64,000 bases of DNA from Alphaproteobacteria bacterium (lineage in GTDB: Bacteria > Pseudomonadota > Gammaproteobacteria > Burkholderiales > Burkholderiaceae_C), in contig JASGCM010000008.1 in NCBI GenBank assembly GCA_030054175.1, positions 62,001 through 126,000 of the forward strand. The letters are read 5' to 3'. Numbering within the stretch: the first letter of the stretch is position 1; every line of letters begins with the position of its first letter. The position numbers and the translations under genes are program-made. Positions 46,967 to 57,151 of the stretch are shown piece by piece. Under the pieces are notes generated by a model. It had not been told where the DNA came from. It ran no database searches and was given only the letters and a program-made list of their open reading frames with translations.

Positions 46967-47830
46967 TCATAGCGCAGTTTGACGCTGGCGCTCGAACTCA
47001 TGGGGGCTGAGTTGATCGAGATGCTTGTGGCGTCGCACTCGATTGTAGAAACCCTCGATGTAATCGAAGATTTCTGACTTGGCTTCAGCCCTTGTTTGGT
47101 AAATCCGTTTTTTGATCTGCTCGCTCTTCAAGCTGCTGAAGAACGACTCAGCCACAGCGTTATCCCAACAGTTGCCCCGACGGCTCATGCTGGGGCTCAA
47201 CCGGTTGTCTTTGCACCAGCGATTGAACTCGTCACTGCCAAATTGACTGCCCTGATCCGAATGGATGATCACAGAATCCTTTGGTTTTCTGCGCCAAACC
47301 GCCATCGTCAGTGCATCCAGCACCAAACTCGTCTGCATTCGTGCGCCCATACTCCAGCCAACGACCGCACGCGAGTGCAAATCCAGCACGGCAGCCAAAT
47401 ATAACCAGCCCTCATGCGTGCGGATGTAGGTGATATCCGTGACCCAAGCGTGGTCTGGCTCATCGTGCTGAAATTGACGCTCCAATTGATTGGGAGCCAC
47501 TTGCGCAGGCTTGCCCACCTTGTACCTGGGTCTCTTGTACCCCCGTACCGATTTGATCTGCGCTGCGCGCATCAACCGGGCAACACGGTTTTCGCTACAC
47601 GCCACACCCGCCTCCTTGAGATCAAAGAAGATGCGAGGACTGCCGTAGATGCCCATGCTTTGGTCGTAGAACTCACGAATCTGCGTGGTCAACTTTTCAT
47701 TGGCCTTGGCCCTTGGAGAGAGCGGCTCACGCAGCCAAGCGTAATAGCCGCTGCGGTGCACCTTAAGAACACGGCACATACTGGTCAGACGAAACTCGCG
47801 CTGGTGTACCTGCATGAACGCGTACTTCAC
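46967..47830 (-). CDS. IS3-family transposase orfB (DDE integrase)
   Basis: HAWVTDITYIRTHEGWLYLAAVLDLHSRAVVGWS ... HSDQGSQFGSDEF ... CWDNAVAESFFSSLKSE. Confidence 0.93.
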   Translation of the reverse strand: MKYAFMQVHQREFRLTSMCRVLKVHRSGYYAWLREPLSPRAKANEKLTTQIREFYDQSMGIYGSPRIFFDLKEAGVACSENRVARLMRAAQIKSVRGYKRPRYKVGKPAQVAPNQLERQFQHDEPDHAWVTDITYIRTHEGWLYLAAVLDLHSRAVVGWSMGARMQTSLVLDALTMAVWRRKPKDSVIIHSDQGSQFGSDEFNRWCKDNRLSPSMSRRGNCWDNAVAESFFSSLKSEQIKKRIYQTRAEAKSEIFDYIEGFYNRVRRHKHLDQLSPHEFERQRQTAL

Positions 47831-48114
47831 CCGGACTGCTTGGCAAAGTACGCTGCGGCCTTTTTTAAGATGTCGCGCTCCTCTGTTGTTCGCCTGAGTT
47901 CAGCCTTGAGCTTGGTCATCTCAGCTTGCAGCGCTTTGAGGTCGCTTGACTGGGGTGCGTCTGATTTCTTGAACTTGTTGACCCAGCTGTACAGAACCCC
48001 CTCCGGAATTCCCAGCCGCTTGGCCACATCGACGACGGCATGACCTTTATCGATGACTTGTTTGACCGCCTCGGACTTGAACTCGGCGGCATATTTCGTT
48101 CGTTGCATTTGCAT
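47827..48114 (-). CDS. IS3-family transposase orfA
   Basis: RTKYAAEFKSEAVKQVIDKGHAVVDVAKRLGIPEGVLYSWVNKFKK. Confidence 0.92.
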   Translation of the reverse strand: MQMQRTKYAAEFKSEAVKQVIDKGHAVVDVAKRLGIPEGVLYSWVNKFKKSDAPQSSDLKALQAEMTKLKAELRRTTEERDILKKAAAYFAKQSG

Positions 48115-48302
48115 GGCTCCAATTCAGTTTTGACATCATTATTTGTCTACTAATTTGGGGGAATGCCAATGTAATGAATTACCATTGCAAGAAGATGAAT
48201 TCATGCAGGATCAATTTCTATTGATCCTGACTTTCCTTAATGGCAAGAGCTATTTGAGATGCTGAGAACAAATGCAAAAGCGCTGACTGGGTTAGAACTG
48301 TA

Positions 48303-48668
48303 ATGACAACCGAAATCCTAGTGTGCATCACATGTCAACCGCCTGAACTGTCCCGAGATGATCCAAGAGAGGGGCAGCGCTTGTTTGAGACACTAAGGGA
48401 CAAGGCGTTTGAAGAGGAGCCCCCCTTTTCTGTCCGGCCTGTTGAATGCATGAGTGGCTGCTCTCATGCCTGCACGGTGGCTTTTCAGGCCAAAGGCAAG
48501 ACGAAGTATTTGTTCGGTGAGTTGAAGCCCGACAGGGAGACAGTAGAACAAATTCTCAAATGTGCAGAACTCCACAGCGAAGACCCCCATGGTGTGATGC
48601 CATGGTCTAGTCGGCCTGCGCTCTTCCAAAAAGGGTTGATCGCCCGACTGCCAGAGGTTTTAGACTGA
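48303..48668 (+). CDS. DUF1636-type putative metal-binding protein
   Basis: ILVCITC ... VECMSGCSHACTVAFQAKGKTKYLFGEL; next to the cobalamin operon. Confidence 0.75.
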   Translation: MTTEILVCITCQPPELSRDDPREGQRLFETLRDKAFEEEPPFSVRPVECMSGCSHACTVAFQAKGKTKYLFGELKPDRETVEQILKCAELHSEDPHGVMPWSSRPALFQKGLIARLPEVLD

Positions 48669-48675
48669 TAGAACG

Positions 48676-48897
48676 ATGTACCAAGAAAAATACATTCTTC
48701 TGGGCAAGTTTGCGCCAAATGATTGGCGACCAATAGGAGCCATTTATGACGAGCTCAGAGGTATGAGCTTCACCTATGACAGCTATGAAGAAGCGAACAT
48801 GGCGCTTCGTGATCTTAAAAACTTATTAAAAACTTACAAAAAGCAAAGGAAAGTTCCGCTGACGATTCGAGCCGAATCGTTTGATTACGGTCCCTAA
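48676..48897 (+). CDS. Small hypothetical protein
   Basis: 73-aa ORF directly downstream of the DUF1636 gene. Confidence 0.45.
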   Translation: MYQEKYILLGKFAPNDWRPIGAIYDELRGMSFTYDSYEEANMALRDLKNLLKTYKKQRKVPLTIRAESFDYGP

Positions 48898-48924
48898 GCA
48901 CGCATCCGTCTGGTAGACTCTTGA

Positions 48925-49125
48925 ATGTTATAGGTGCTTTGATTGCCCATGCAGTCAAAGTTAAACGGGAAAGCGGTGAGTTTCTCTTCAAGAGAAGCAA
49001 AGCCGATGCTGCCCCCGCAACGGTAAGTAAGTGCGGGCGTACCAATATGCCACTGGGTTCAGACCTGGGAAGGCGGTGCGTCAAAACTTACAAGCCCGGA
49101 TACCGGCCTATGGCATCACCGAAGT
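48925..49125 (+). ncRNA. Cobalamin (AdoCbl) riboswitch
   Basis: GGTGC...GGGAAAGCGGTGAG, AAGCCGATGCTGCCCCCGCAACGGTAAGT, GCCACTGGGTTCAGACCTGGGAAGGCGG, AAGCCCGGATACCGGCC upstream of btuB. Confidence 0.93.
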
Positions 49126-49225
49126 GCTACGGGGTGTGGCTGGGCCATTAATGGTTCGTATGAATGCTCCCTGCACTTTTTTTGTGCAATACGACTGCGG
49201 GTGCGCTTAGTCGTTAGGAGATTTT

Positions 49226-51064
49226 ATGAAACCACGTCTTACGCTGGTGGCAGCTTCGCTGTCAGCCATTTTTGCTTCACAAACTTTTGCCCAAACGGCA
49301 GCGACCCTTGATCCTGTCGTTGTTACAGCTACACGTACCGCTGTATCACTGACTGAAGTGTTAGCTGATGTCAGCATTGTTGACCGCGACCAGATTGAAC
49401 GTAGCGGCGCTGCATCCGTGTCCGATGTATTGGCTCGTCTTCCCGGTATCACAATCAGCCAAACTGGTGGTCCGGCATCTACAACTGGTGTTTTCATTCG
49501 TGGCGCAGAGAGTCGTTTTACAGCTGTATTTGTTGACGGTGTGCGTATTGACTCGCAATCGACTGGCGGCGCTACTTGGGAATCCATCCCGCTGGCTCAA
49601 GTGGAGCGAATCGAGGTACTGCGAGGGCCTGCTGCAGCTGTGTATGGCTCTGATGCCATGGCAGGAGTAGTTCAGATTTTCACTCGCGATGGGGAGCCGG
49701 GATTTCATCCCTCTATTCGAGTTGGCATTGGCTCGTACAACACTCGTGAAATTAGTACCTCTTTGCGGGGTGGTGAAGGTAATGTGACTTACGCCCTGGG
49801 GCTGGCGGAAGATAAAAGTGATGGCTTCGACGCCCAGCCAAACGGAACAAATCATGACCGTGATGGCTATCGCAATAGATCTTTTTCTGGTCGATTGGGT
49901 TGGAAAGTGCAGCCAGGTCAAAAGCTAGAGCTGACAGTTTTGGACAATGATCAAAAAGTGGGTTACGACGGTTATGGTTCAGTGCCGCCTCAAAACGATA
50001 TTGCCAAGCATCATTTGCAAACAGTTGGTGTCAACTGGTCATCTCGCTGGAGTGATGATTGGTCTACTCGATTGGGCATGACCAAGGGAACAGATCGATA
50101 TGAAACAACACCTTCTGTTTACCTGACAGAAACGCAGGTTACGACCTATTTGTTTCACAATGAGTTGCGTCTGGCCTCAGGATTGTTGACTGCCGACCTG
50201 GAGCGAAGAGAAGATGAGCTTCAGAACTCGAGCACTCGTCCTAGCGCTAATACAAATCGCAGTCAAAATGCGGTCGCCCTAGGATACGGTATCAAGTTAG
50301 GTGATCATTCGCTGCAAGCCAATGCACGTCATGACGAAGACAGTGAATTTGGTGGAAAGTCTACGAGCGCTCTTGCTTATGGATACGCCATCAGCCCAAC
50401 GCTCAGAGCGACAGCTTCAACGGGCACGGCCTTTCGCGTACCTACGTTGTTCCAGCGCTTCAGCATTTATGGCACATCTAATCTGAAGGCTGAGACGTCC
50501 AATAACCATGAGATTGGACTTCGCTGGTTGTCCGGTGAAAACCGTGCTTCAGTGGTTGTGTACCACAACGATGTGGACAATCTGATCAATTATGTCAGTG
50601 GCCCTGGTACATGTATCAACGGTGTCGGCGCATACGCGGGATGCTATGGCAATACGGGTCATGCGCGCATGACGGGGACCACGATTTCGGGTGGAACTCG
50701 GGTTGGCAATGTCAATCTTGGCGCCTCGGTCGATTGGATGGCCCCCCAAAATCTGGATACCGGAAAAGTCCTCGCACGCCGCGCGCGTAATCAAGCCATG
50801 TTGACGGCTGACGCGCCTCTTGCTGATTGGCGAGTTGCAGGCGAGTTGCAGTACGTGGGAGAGCGTTTTGACAATGCCTCGAACACTACCCGACTGGCCT
50901 CATATAACTTGATCAACGTTTCGGCCAGTAAGCAAATTGACCGTGACTGGAAATTGCTGGCCAAGCTCAACAACCTCAATGACAAGAATTATGTTCTGGC
51001 CAATGGCTATGCCACGCCTGGTCGCACGTTCTATCTGGGGTTGACTTGGGCCCCGCAAAAATAA
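49226..51064 (+). CDS. btuB: TonB-dependent cobalamin receptor
   Basis: LDPVVVTATRT TonB-box region, plug motif IEVLRGPAAAVYGSDAMAGVVQIFT, C-terminal aromatic strand; under the B12 riboswitch. Confidence 0.92.
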   Translation: MKPRLTLVAASLSAIFASQTFAQTAATLDPVVVTATRTAVSLTEVLADVSIVDRDQIERSGAASVSDVLARLPGITISQTGGPASTTGVFIRGAESRFTAVFVDGVRIDSQSTGGATWESIPLAQVERIEVLRGPAAAVYGSDAMAGVVQIFTRDGEPGFHPSIRVGIGSYNTREISTSLRGGEGNVTYALGLAEDKSDGFDAQPNGTNHDRDGYRNRSFSGRLGWKVQPGQKLELTVLDNDQKVGYDGYGSVPPQNDIAKHHLQTVGVNWSSRWSDDWSTRLGMTKGTDRYETTPSVYLTETQVTTYLFHNELRLASGLLTADLERREDELQNSSTRPSANTNRSQNAVALGYGIKLGDHSLQANARHDEDSEFGGKSTSALAYGYAISPTLRATASTGTAFRVPTLFQRFSIYGTSNLKAETSNNHEIGLRWLSGENRASVVVYHNDVDNLINYVSGPGTCINGVGAYAGCYGNTGHARMTGTTISGGTRVGNVNLGASVDWMAPQNLDTGKVLARRARNQAMLTADAPLADWRVAGELQYVGERFDNASNTTRLASYNLINVSASKQIDRDWKLLAKLNNLNDKNYVLANGYATPGRTFYLGLTWAPQK

Positions 51065-51070
51065 GGGCTC

Positions 51071-52417
51071 ATGTCTCAAAGCATCCGCTGCCCTGCGCTG
51101 ATGATCGTAGCCCCTGCTTCCGGGCAGGGTAAAACCTCGGTTACTGCAGGCCTTGCCAGGCTATTGACCAAGCAGGGTATGCGGGTGCGGGTGTTCAAAT
51201 GTGGTCCGGATTTTCTGGATCCGTTATGGCACACCCTGGCCAGCGGTCATGAGGTATACAACCTTGATCTTTGGCTCAATGGCGAAGAAGATGTTCGTCG
51301 CCGCTTGTACCAAGCAGCAAAGCAGGCAGATCTGATTCTCATCGAAGGGGTGATGGGCCTTTTTGATGGAGATCCGAGTGCAGCAGATTTGTCGATTAAA
51401 TTAGGTATTCCTGTATTGGCTGTAATTGATGCATCGGCCATGGCAGGTACTTTTGGTGCCATCGCGTATGGCTTGCGTCACTACTGCCCCAGTTTGCCTT
51501 GGGCGGGCGTGCTGGCGAATCGGGTGGCCGGTGTTTCCCATGCCCGCATGCTGGCATCGGCTGTATGTGAAAACCCAATGCAAAAAAAGGCCCTTGATGC
51601 CGGTTGGTTGGGTGCTTTGTATCGAAGTGAGGCAGGTGCAATGCCAGAACGTCATTTGGGCTTGACTGTTGCATCCGAATTGGCTGATGCAACGTCTCGG
51701 TTGGATGCGATTGCCGATTTGCTGGCGACTGAGCCCGTAGGTCAGATGTCGCTGACCGATTGGCAGCGTTGGGCAGTCGAGTTTCCTGAACCCCCACCGT
51801 TGTCAATAACGCCCTATTTGGCCGGTCAGACCATTGCGGTGGCGCGAGATGCCGCGTTTTGTTTTATCTACCCATCTAACCTTGATGCCTTGCGTGAGTT
51901 AGGGGCCAACGTGGTGTTCTTCTCGCCTGTGGCAGACGAGCTTATACCTCAATGTGATGCCTTGTGGCTACCTGGGGGGTATCCAGAGCTTCACGCGCCA
52001 GCGCTATCAGGTGCCGAGAAATTTCGTGGCTCCCTTCAACTCCATTTGGAGGCAGACAAGCCGGTTTGGGCAGAATGTGGCGGCATGATGGCACTATTTC
52101 AGGGGCTCTCACTTGTTGATAGCACCGAGGTTCCTATGTGGGGCATCTTGCCGGGTTACGTGCGAATGCAAAAACGCCTGGTGGCTCTGGGGCCACAGCA
52201 ATGGGTAACGTCTAACGGTCAACTGCGTGGTCACACTTTTCATCACTCATTGACCGAAACGACACTCACACCTTTATCCCACACTAAGCCACAAGGTGTT
52301 TATGGGAAACCAGAAGCGGTGTACGGCATGGGGTCATTGCGTGCAAGTTATTTCCATGCATGGTTCCCCTCCAATCCCAAAACGACTGCCATGTTGTTCT
52401 CCAAGGCGCTGCAATGA
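51071..52417 (+). CDS. cobB: Cobyrinate a,c-diamide synthase
   Basis: APASGQGKTSVTAGLARLLTKQGMRVRVFKCGPDFLDP; amidotransferase motif WAECGGMMAL. Confidence 0.92.
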   Translation: MSQSIRCPALMIVAPASGQGKTSVTAGLARLLTKQGMRVRVFKCGPDFLDPLWHTLASGHEVYNLDLWLNGEEDVRRRLYQAAKQADLILIEGVMGLFDGDPSAADLSIKLGIPVLAVIDASAMAGTFGAIAYGLRHYCPSLPWAGVLANRVAGVSHARMLASAVCENPMQKKALDAGWLGALYRSEAGAMPERHLGLTVASELADATSRLDAIADLLATEPVGQMSLTDWQRWAVEFPEPPPLSITPYLAGQTIAVARDAAFCFIYPSNLDALRELGANVVFFSPVADELIPQCDALWLPGGYPELHAPALSGAEKFRGSLQLHLEADKPVWAECGGMMALFQGLSLVDSTEVPMWGILPGYVRMQKRLVALGPQQWVTSNGQLRGHTFHHSLTETTLTPLSHTKPQGVYGKPEAVYGMGSLRASYFHAWFPSNPKTTAMLFSKALQ

Positions 52418-53235
52418 CTCAAATAGCATTGGGGTCACAACGCATTGTTTGCCTTACCGAGGAAACGACCGAGTGGCTATACCTGCTTGGGCAAGAATGG
52501 CGCATCGTCGGCATCTCGGGTTACACCGTGCGTCCGCGCCGTGCACGCGATGAAAAACCCAAGGTCAGTGCATTTTTGAACGCCAAGATTGACAAGATTT
52601 TGGCGTTGGAACCAGACTGTGTATTTGGATTTTCCGACCTGCAGGCCGACATCGCTGCAGCCTTGATTCGTGCCGGTGTGCAAGTCACTGTGTTTAACCA
52701 GCGCAGTGTGGAGCAGATTTTTTCTATGCTCTACCAGGTGGCGGCTATGGTGGATTGTGCTTCAGATGGGATGAAGCGCATTGCGGTCATGCGAGAGCGT
52801 TTGCAAGCTATCTGTGCCGAAATTGTGGCTTTGCAGAATTCAGGCAAACGCCGACCGAGGGTATTTTTCGAAGAATGGGACGAGCCGCACATCAGTGGCA
52901 TTCGCTGGGTGTCCGAGTTGCTCGGCATTGCAGGTGGCGATGACATTTTTCCTGAGTTGGCTGTGCAGCCGATGGGGAAGAATCGAATCATTGCGGATGG
53001 AGCAGAAATCGTTGTGAGAGCACCAGACATAGTCATCGGCTCTTGGTGTGGTAAGAAATTTCGCCCTGAAAAAGTGGCGCAACGCCCTGGCTGGCAAGAA
53101 GTTCCTGCTGTACGCAATGCTCAGTTGTTTGAAATCAAGTCGGCCGACATCCTGCAACCGGGGCCAGCCGCTTTGACCGATGGGGTGGAACAACTACACC
53201 GCATCGTGCGCCAATGGATGGTGACCTATGGTTGA
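52414..53235 (+). CDS. Cobalamin-binding BtuF-like protein without obvious signal peptide
   Basis: Periplasmic-binding-like fold pattern RIVCLTEETTEWLYLLG ... PGWQEVPAVRNAQLFEI; N-terminus lacks signal sequence. Confidence 0.75.
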   Translation: MTQIALGSQRIVCLTEETTEWLYLLGQEWRIVGISGYTVRPRRARDEKPKVSAFLNAKIDKILALEPDCVFGFSDLQADIAAALIRAGVQVTVFNQRSVEQIFSMLYQVAAMVDCASDGMKRIAVMRERLQAICAEIVALQNSGKRRPRVFFEEWDEPHISGIRWVSELLGIAGGDDIFPELAVQPMGKNRIIADGAEIVVRAPDIVIGSWCGKKFRPEKVAQRPGWQEVPAVRNAQLFEIKSADILQPGPAALTDGVEQLHRIVRQWMVTYG

Positions 53236-53803
53236 AATTGCCCGCAGCGAATTGATTCTGGGTGGGCAGCGCAGCGGCAAATCGCGTCGCGCAGAAATGC
53301 TGGCCAGTCAATGGCTCTCTCAAGATGCCCAACACCGTGCTGTCATGCTGGCCACTGCTCAAGCTTGGGATGCCGAAATGCAGGCCAGGATTGAAAGGCA
53401 TCAGGCCGACCGGGCACAGCGTTTGCCAGGCATGCAGACGGTCGAAGAACCTGTTGCGATTGCCGAAGCAATAATCAAGCTAAGCACACGCCAAACGCTC
53501 ATTGTGGTGGACTGCATGACCCTGTGGTTGACCAATTTGTTGATGCCCGCCAATGCAAGCAAAGCACTCGACGAGAAGGAGATGCAGTTGGCCGCTGGGC
53601 AACTTATTCAAGCTATTGCAGATGCATCGGCCCCGGTGGTTTTGGTCAGCAATGAGATCGGCCTCGGAGTAATCCCTCTGGGTAAGGATGTCCGCATGTT
53701 TGTGGACGCACAAGGAAGATTGAATCAACTCCTGGCTGCAGAGTGCTCGCGCGTCACACTCATGAGTGCTGGGTTGCCCTTGACCTTGAAAGGAAACCCA
53801 TGA
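53228..53803 (+). CDS. cobU: Adenosylcobinamide kinase/guanylyltransferase
   Basis: LILGGQRSGKSRRAE ... DCMTLWLTNLL ... VSNEIGLGVIP. Confidence 0.93.
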   Translation: MVEIARSELILGGQRSGKSRRAEMLASQWLSQDAQHRAVMLATAQAWDAEMQARIERHQADRAQRLPGMQTVEEPVAIAEAIIKLSTRQTLIVVDCMTLWLTNLLMPANASKALDEKEMQLAAGQLIQAIADASAPVVLVSNEIGLGVIPLGKDVRMFVDAQGRLNQLLAAECSRVTLMSAGLPLTLKGNP

Positions 53804-54693
53804 GTTCATGGAAGGTTTTTTTACGCACCTTTGCTTGGGTATTGGTTGCCTGGACCCCTGTATCGGGGCATGCCCTGACGGTGATCGATGACCGAGGAGT
53901 TTCGGTATCCTTTGATCGCTCGCCCCAGCGGATCGTGAGTCTCTTGCCGTCGCTGACCGAGACCGTTTGTGAACTCGATCAATGCCACAGACTGGTCGGC
54001 GTTGACCGGTACTCCAACTATCCGGCCTCTGTGCAACGCTTGCCTCAGGTAGGAGGTGGACTCGATCCCAGCATCGAGGCCATTGTTGCGCTGCGGCCAG
54101 ATGTGGTGTTGATGGCCACATCGTCCAAGGTGGGGGATCGTCTGCAATCGCTGGGAGTCAAAGTTGTGGCCTTGGAGCCCAGAACTCATGCCGATGTGCA
54201 GCGCGTCTTGCTCAAAGTTGGTCAATTGCTGGAGGTGCCCGATGCTCAGAAAGTCTGGCGTGCGATCGATGCTGGGGTCTCTGCTGCTGCGCAGTCCTTG
54301 CCATCCTCGGTTCGAGGTACCCGTGTTTATTTCGAAGTGAATCAAGGACCGTATGCAGCAGGTGAGTCTTCATTCATTGGTGAAACACTGACGCGACTGG
54401 GTGTGAAGAACATTGTCTCTTCCGAGATGGGCCCTTTTCCTAAACTGAATCCCGAGTTTGTGGTTCGAGCCAACCCTGACCTCATCATGGTCGGACAACG
54501 AAGTGCGGTTGGTTTGGTCCAACGACCAGGGTGGGGGAAGATTCGAGCTATTCGAGAGAGTCGGTTGTGTGTATTTGAGGTTGATCAGTCAAATGTGTTG
54601 GTTCGACCAGGTCCTCGAATGGCTGAAGCTGCACGCATCATGGCTGGGTGTCTTACCGCCAAAGCGCAAATCATGGCAGGAAAGAAACCATGA
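53800..54693 (+). CDS. btuF: Vitamin B12 ABC transporter substrate-binding protein
   Basis: Signal-peptide-like N-terminus, RIVSLLPSLTETVCELDQCHRLVGVDRYSNYP. Confidence 0.88.
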   Translation: MSSWKVFLRTFAWVLVAWTPVSGHALTVIDDRGVSVSFDRSPQRIVSLLPSLTETVCELDQCHRLVGVDRYSNYPASVQRLPQVGGGLDPSIEAIVALRPDVVLMATSSKVGDRLQSLGVKVVALEPRTHADVQRVLLKVGQLLEVPDAQKVWRAIDAGVSAAAQSLPSSVRGTRVYFEVNQGPYAAGESSFIGETLTRLGVKNIVSSEMGPFPKLNPEFVVRANPDLIMVGQRSAVGLVQRPGWGKIRAIRESRLCVFEVDQSNVLVRPGPRMAEAARIMAGCLTAKAQIMAGKKP

Positions 54694-55769
54694 TGAAGCA
54701 ACGAACTCGCTGGCTGGTCTTGTTGGGCGTGGTGCTGGCATTGCTACTAACTGCAATTGGCGTTTGCGTTGGCAGTACAGGCCTGGAAAACCTAATGTTG
54801 CTGCTCTGGAGGGCTGATGTTCCTACTGAACAGGCAGCTATGGCCAGGCAAATCGTTTGGGAAATCCGCTTGCCCAGAACGGTGGGGGCGTGGGCGGCAG
54901 GGGCCTTGTTGGGGCTGGCTGGTGCCGTGGCGCAGGGCTTGTTTCGCAATGCGTTGGCAGACCCTTATCTGCTGGGTAGTGCGTCAGGGGCTTCGCTGGG
55001 TGTGGCTATGGCTTTAGCTGCATTGGGTGGTGGTGCGGGCATGCTGGGCGGGGCCAGCATGATGAATGGCGGCATGGCCATTGGCGTCTTTTCCAGCAAC
55101 CTATGGGTGCGACTGGGTTTAACAGGCGCTGCATTTGTGGGCGCCGTCTTGGCGGTGTTGCTGACGCTGCTGCTCTCGCGTGGTGTCGGGCACACCTTGC
55201 GTCTTTTGCTTTCAGGCGTTGTTGTCGGGGTGGTGCTGGGGGCTTGCACCCACTTGGTCTTGCTGTTTTCGCCGGATTCTCTTCAGGCTATGCAAGCCTT
55301 CATGCTTGGCTCCACGGCTTTTGTCGGCTGGACATCGTCGGTGTTGATGCTGGGGGTTTGGTTGATTTGCTGGTTGGTTTCCTGGTTGCTGGCGCGTGTG
55401 CTGGATGGTCTCAGCCTGGGCGATGCAACCGCTTTCAGCCTGGGCTTGCCTGTGGGGCCCATGCGTGTTGCACTGGTGGCTGTTCTGGCTCTGGCCACTG
55501 GCACGGCAGTGGCCCAAACGGGTTTGATCGCTTTTGTGGGCTTAGCTGCCCCACATTTGACGCGTTCTCTTGTCAAAACCACACACGCTAACCTCATGCT
55601 ATTGGCCAGTCTGGTGGGCGGAATCTTGCTGCTGAGTGCTGACATTTTGGCCCGTGGCCTGATTGCCCCTCAAGAATTGCCGGTTGGGGTTTTGACGGCC
55701 GTCTTGGGAGGGGGTTATCTGCTCTGGTTGATGCACCGGGGTCAGACACGTCCAGGAGAAGCCGGATGA
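54690..55769 (+). CDS. btuC: Vitamin B12 ABC transporter permease
   Basis: FecCD-type permease: IRLPRTVGAWAAGALLGLAGAVAQGLFRNALADPYLLGSASGASLG. Confidence 0.9.
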   Translation: MMKQRTRWLVLLGVVLALLLTAIGVCVGSTGLENLMLLLWRADVPTEQAAMARQIVWEIRLPRTVGAWAAGALLGLAGAVAQGLFRNALADPYLLGSASGASLGVAMALAALGGGAGMLGGASMMNGGMAIGVFSSNLWVRLGLTGAAFVGAVLAVLLTLLLSRGVGHTLRLLLSGVVVGVVLGACTHLVLLFSPDSLQAMQAFMLGSTAFVGWTSSVLMLGVWLICWLVSWLLARVLDGLSLGDATAFSLGLPVGPMRVALVAVLALATGTAVAQTGLIAFVGLAAPHLTRSLVKTTHANLMLLASLVGGILLLSADILARGLIAPQELPVGVLTAVLGGGYLLWLMHRGQTRPGEAG

Positions 55770-56563
55770 CAGCCATGAGCAATTTGCGTGCGCTGCAAGT
55801 GGACCATGTGAATGTGTTCTTGGGCCATGGTGCAGCCCGAAAGCAGGTGCTGCACGGCGTGTCACTGAGTCTTGCAGCAGGCCGATGGACGAGCATTGTG
55901 GGTCCCAATGGCGCGGGCAAATCCACTTTGTTGAAAGTGTTTGCCGGTTTGTTGCCGTGCGAGGGGGATGTGCAACTATTGGGCGCGCCATTGCGAAGCT
56001 GGACACATCGGGAACGGGCCCGCCAAATGTCATGGCTTGGACAAAATGAAGCCTCCGCCGATGATTTGACGGTTTGGGATGTGGCCATGTTGGGTCGCTT
56101 GCCGTATCAAGCGTGGTTGGCTCAGCCCAATGAGCAAGACCGCGCTGCAGTGGAGCAGGCCCTGCGAACTACCCAGGCATGGGACTGGCGTGCACGACCG
56201 TTGGGTCAACTCAGCGGAGGGGAGCGTCAGCGTGTTTTATTGGCGCGTGCTTTGGCTGTTGAAGCGACTGTGCTGCTGATGGATGAACCGCTGGCCAACC
56301 TCGACCCGCCACATCAAACAGACTGGATGAACATGGTGCAAGCTTTGGTGAAACAAGGACGCACCGTGGTGAGTGTGTTGCACGAAATCCCCATGGCACT
56401 GCAGGCTGACGAATTGGTCATCTTGGCTAAGGGGTGTGTGACCCATCAGGGTGCAAGCTCGGCAGCAGAAACCCACCGGGCATTGGAGGCGGTGTTCGAT
56501 CACCGTTTGATGGTGCGGGCGCTCGAAGGCCAGTGGGTGACCTTGCCCAGATCGCCCGCCTGA
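55766..56563 (+). CDS. btuD: Vitamin B12 ABC transporter ATP-binding protein
   Basis: GPNGAGKST, LSGGERQRVLLARAL, LLMDEPLANLD. Confidence 0.9.
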   Translation: MTAMSNLRALQVDHVNVFLGHGAARKQVLHGVSLSLAAGRWTSIVGPNGAGKSTLLKVFAGLLPCEGDVQLLGAPLRSWTHRERARQMSWLGQNEASADDLTVWDVAMLGRLPYQAWLAQPNEQDRAAVEQALRTTQAWDWRARPLGQLSGGERQRVLLARALAVEATVLLMDEPLANLDPPHQTDWMNMVQALVKQGRTVVSVLHEIPMALQADELVILAKGCVTHQGASSAAETHRALEAVFDHRLMVRALEGQWVTLPRSPA

Positions 56564-56580
56564 TTGCGGAGTCAAATTTC

Positions 56581-57150
56581 ATGCAACTTGAAAAACCACC
56601 AACAGAAAAACCTTACGAAAAACCCGAAGGTGAGCGACGCGGCATTTTGATCGTCAACACCGGAGATGGCAAAGGTAAGAGTACGGCCGCTTTTGGTCTG
56701 GCGCTGCGCGCGCATGGGCGCGGCAAGCCGGTTAAGATTTATCAGTTCATGAAAGTGCCCAGTGCCCGCTTTGGTGAGCACCGTATGTTCGAACAGATTG
56801 GCATACCGATCGAAGGGCTGGGCGATGGCTTCAGCTGGAAGAGCCAGGATCTGGACCGATCAGCCCAGCTGGCCCGAGAAGGCTGGCTTCGAGCTAAGGC
56901 GATCATTCTTGCCGGTAAACATTTCCTGGTGGTGCTTGATGAAGTCACTTATCCTTTGATCTACGGTTGGCTTGACCTTCAAGACGTTTTGCAGACACTG
57001 CGTACCCGTCCGGCCGACGTGCATGTGTGTCTGACCGGTCGCCGCTGTCCCCCGGAAATCATCGAGCTGGCCGATACCGTGACCGAGATGCAAATGGTCA
57101 AGCACGCCTTTAAGGCTGGTATTCCGGCCCAGCGAGGCATCGAGGACTAA
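56581..57150 (+). CDS. cobO: Cob(I)yrinic acid a,c-diamide adenosyltransferase
   Basis: GILIVNTGDGKGKSTAAFGLALRAHGRG ... VLDEVTYPLIYGWL. Confidence 0.93.
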   Translation: MQLEKPPTEKPYEKPEGERRGILIVNTGDGKGKSTAAFGLALRAHGRGKPVKIYQFMKVPSARFGEHRMFEQIGIPIEGLGDGFSWKSQDLDRSAQLAREGWLRAKAIILAGKHFLVVLDEVTYPLIYGWLDLQDVLQTLRTRPADVHVCLTGRRCPPEIIELADTVTEMQMVKHAFKAGIPAQRGIED

Positions 57151-57151
57151 G

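Larger units (their letters stand above)
46938..48168 (-). mobile_element. IS3-family insertion sequence, apparently intact
   Basis: Terminal repeats TGGCATTCCCCCAAATCAGTAGACA and reverse complement of TGTCTACTAATTTGGGGGAATGCCA around orfA/orfB. Confidence 0.9.
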
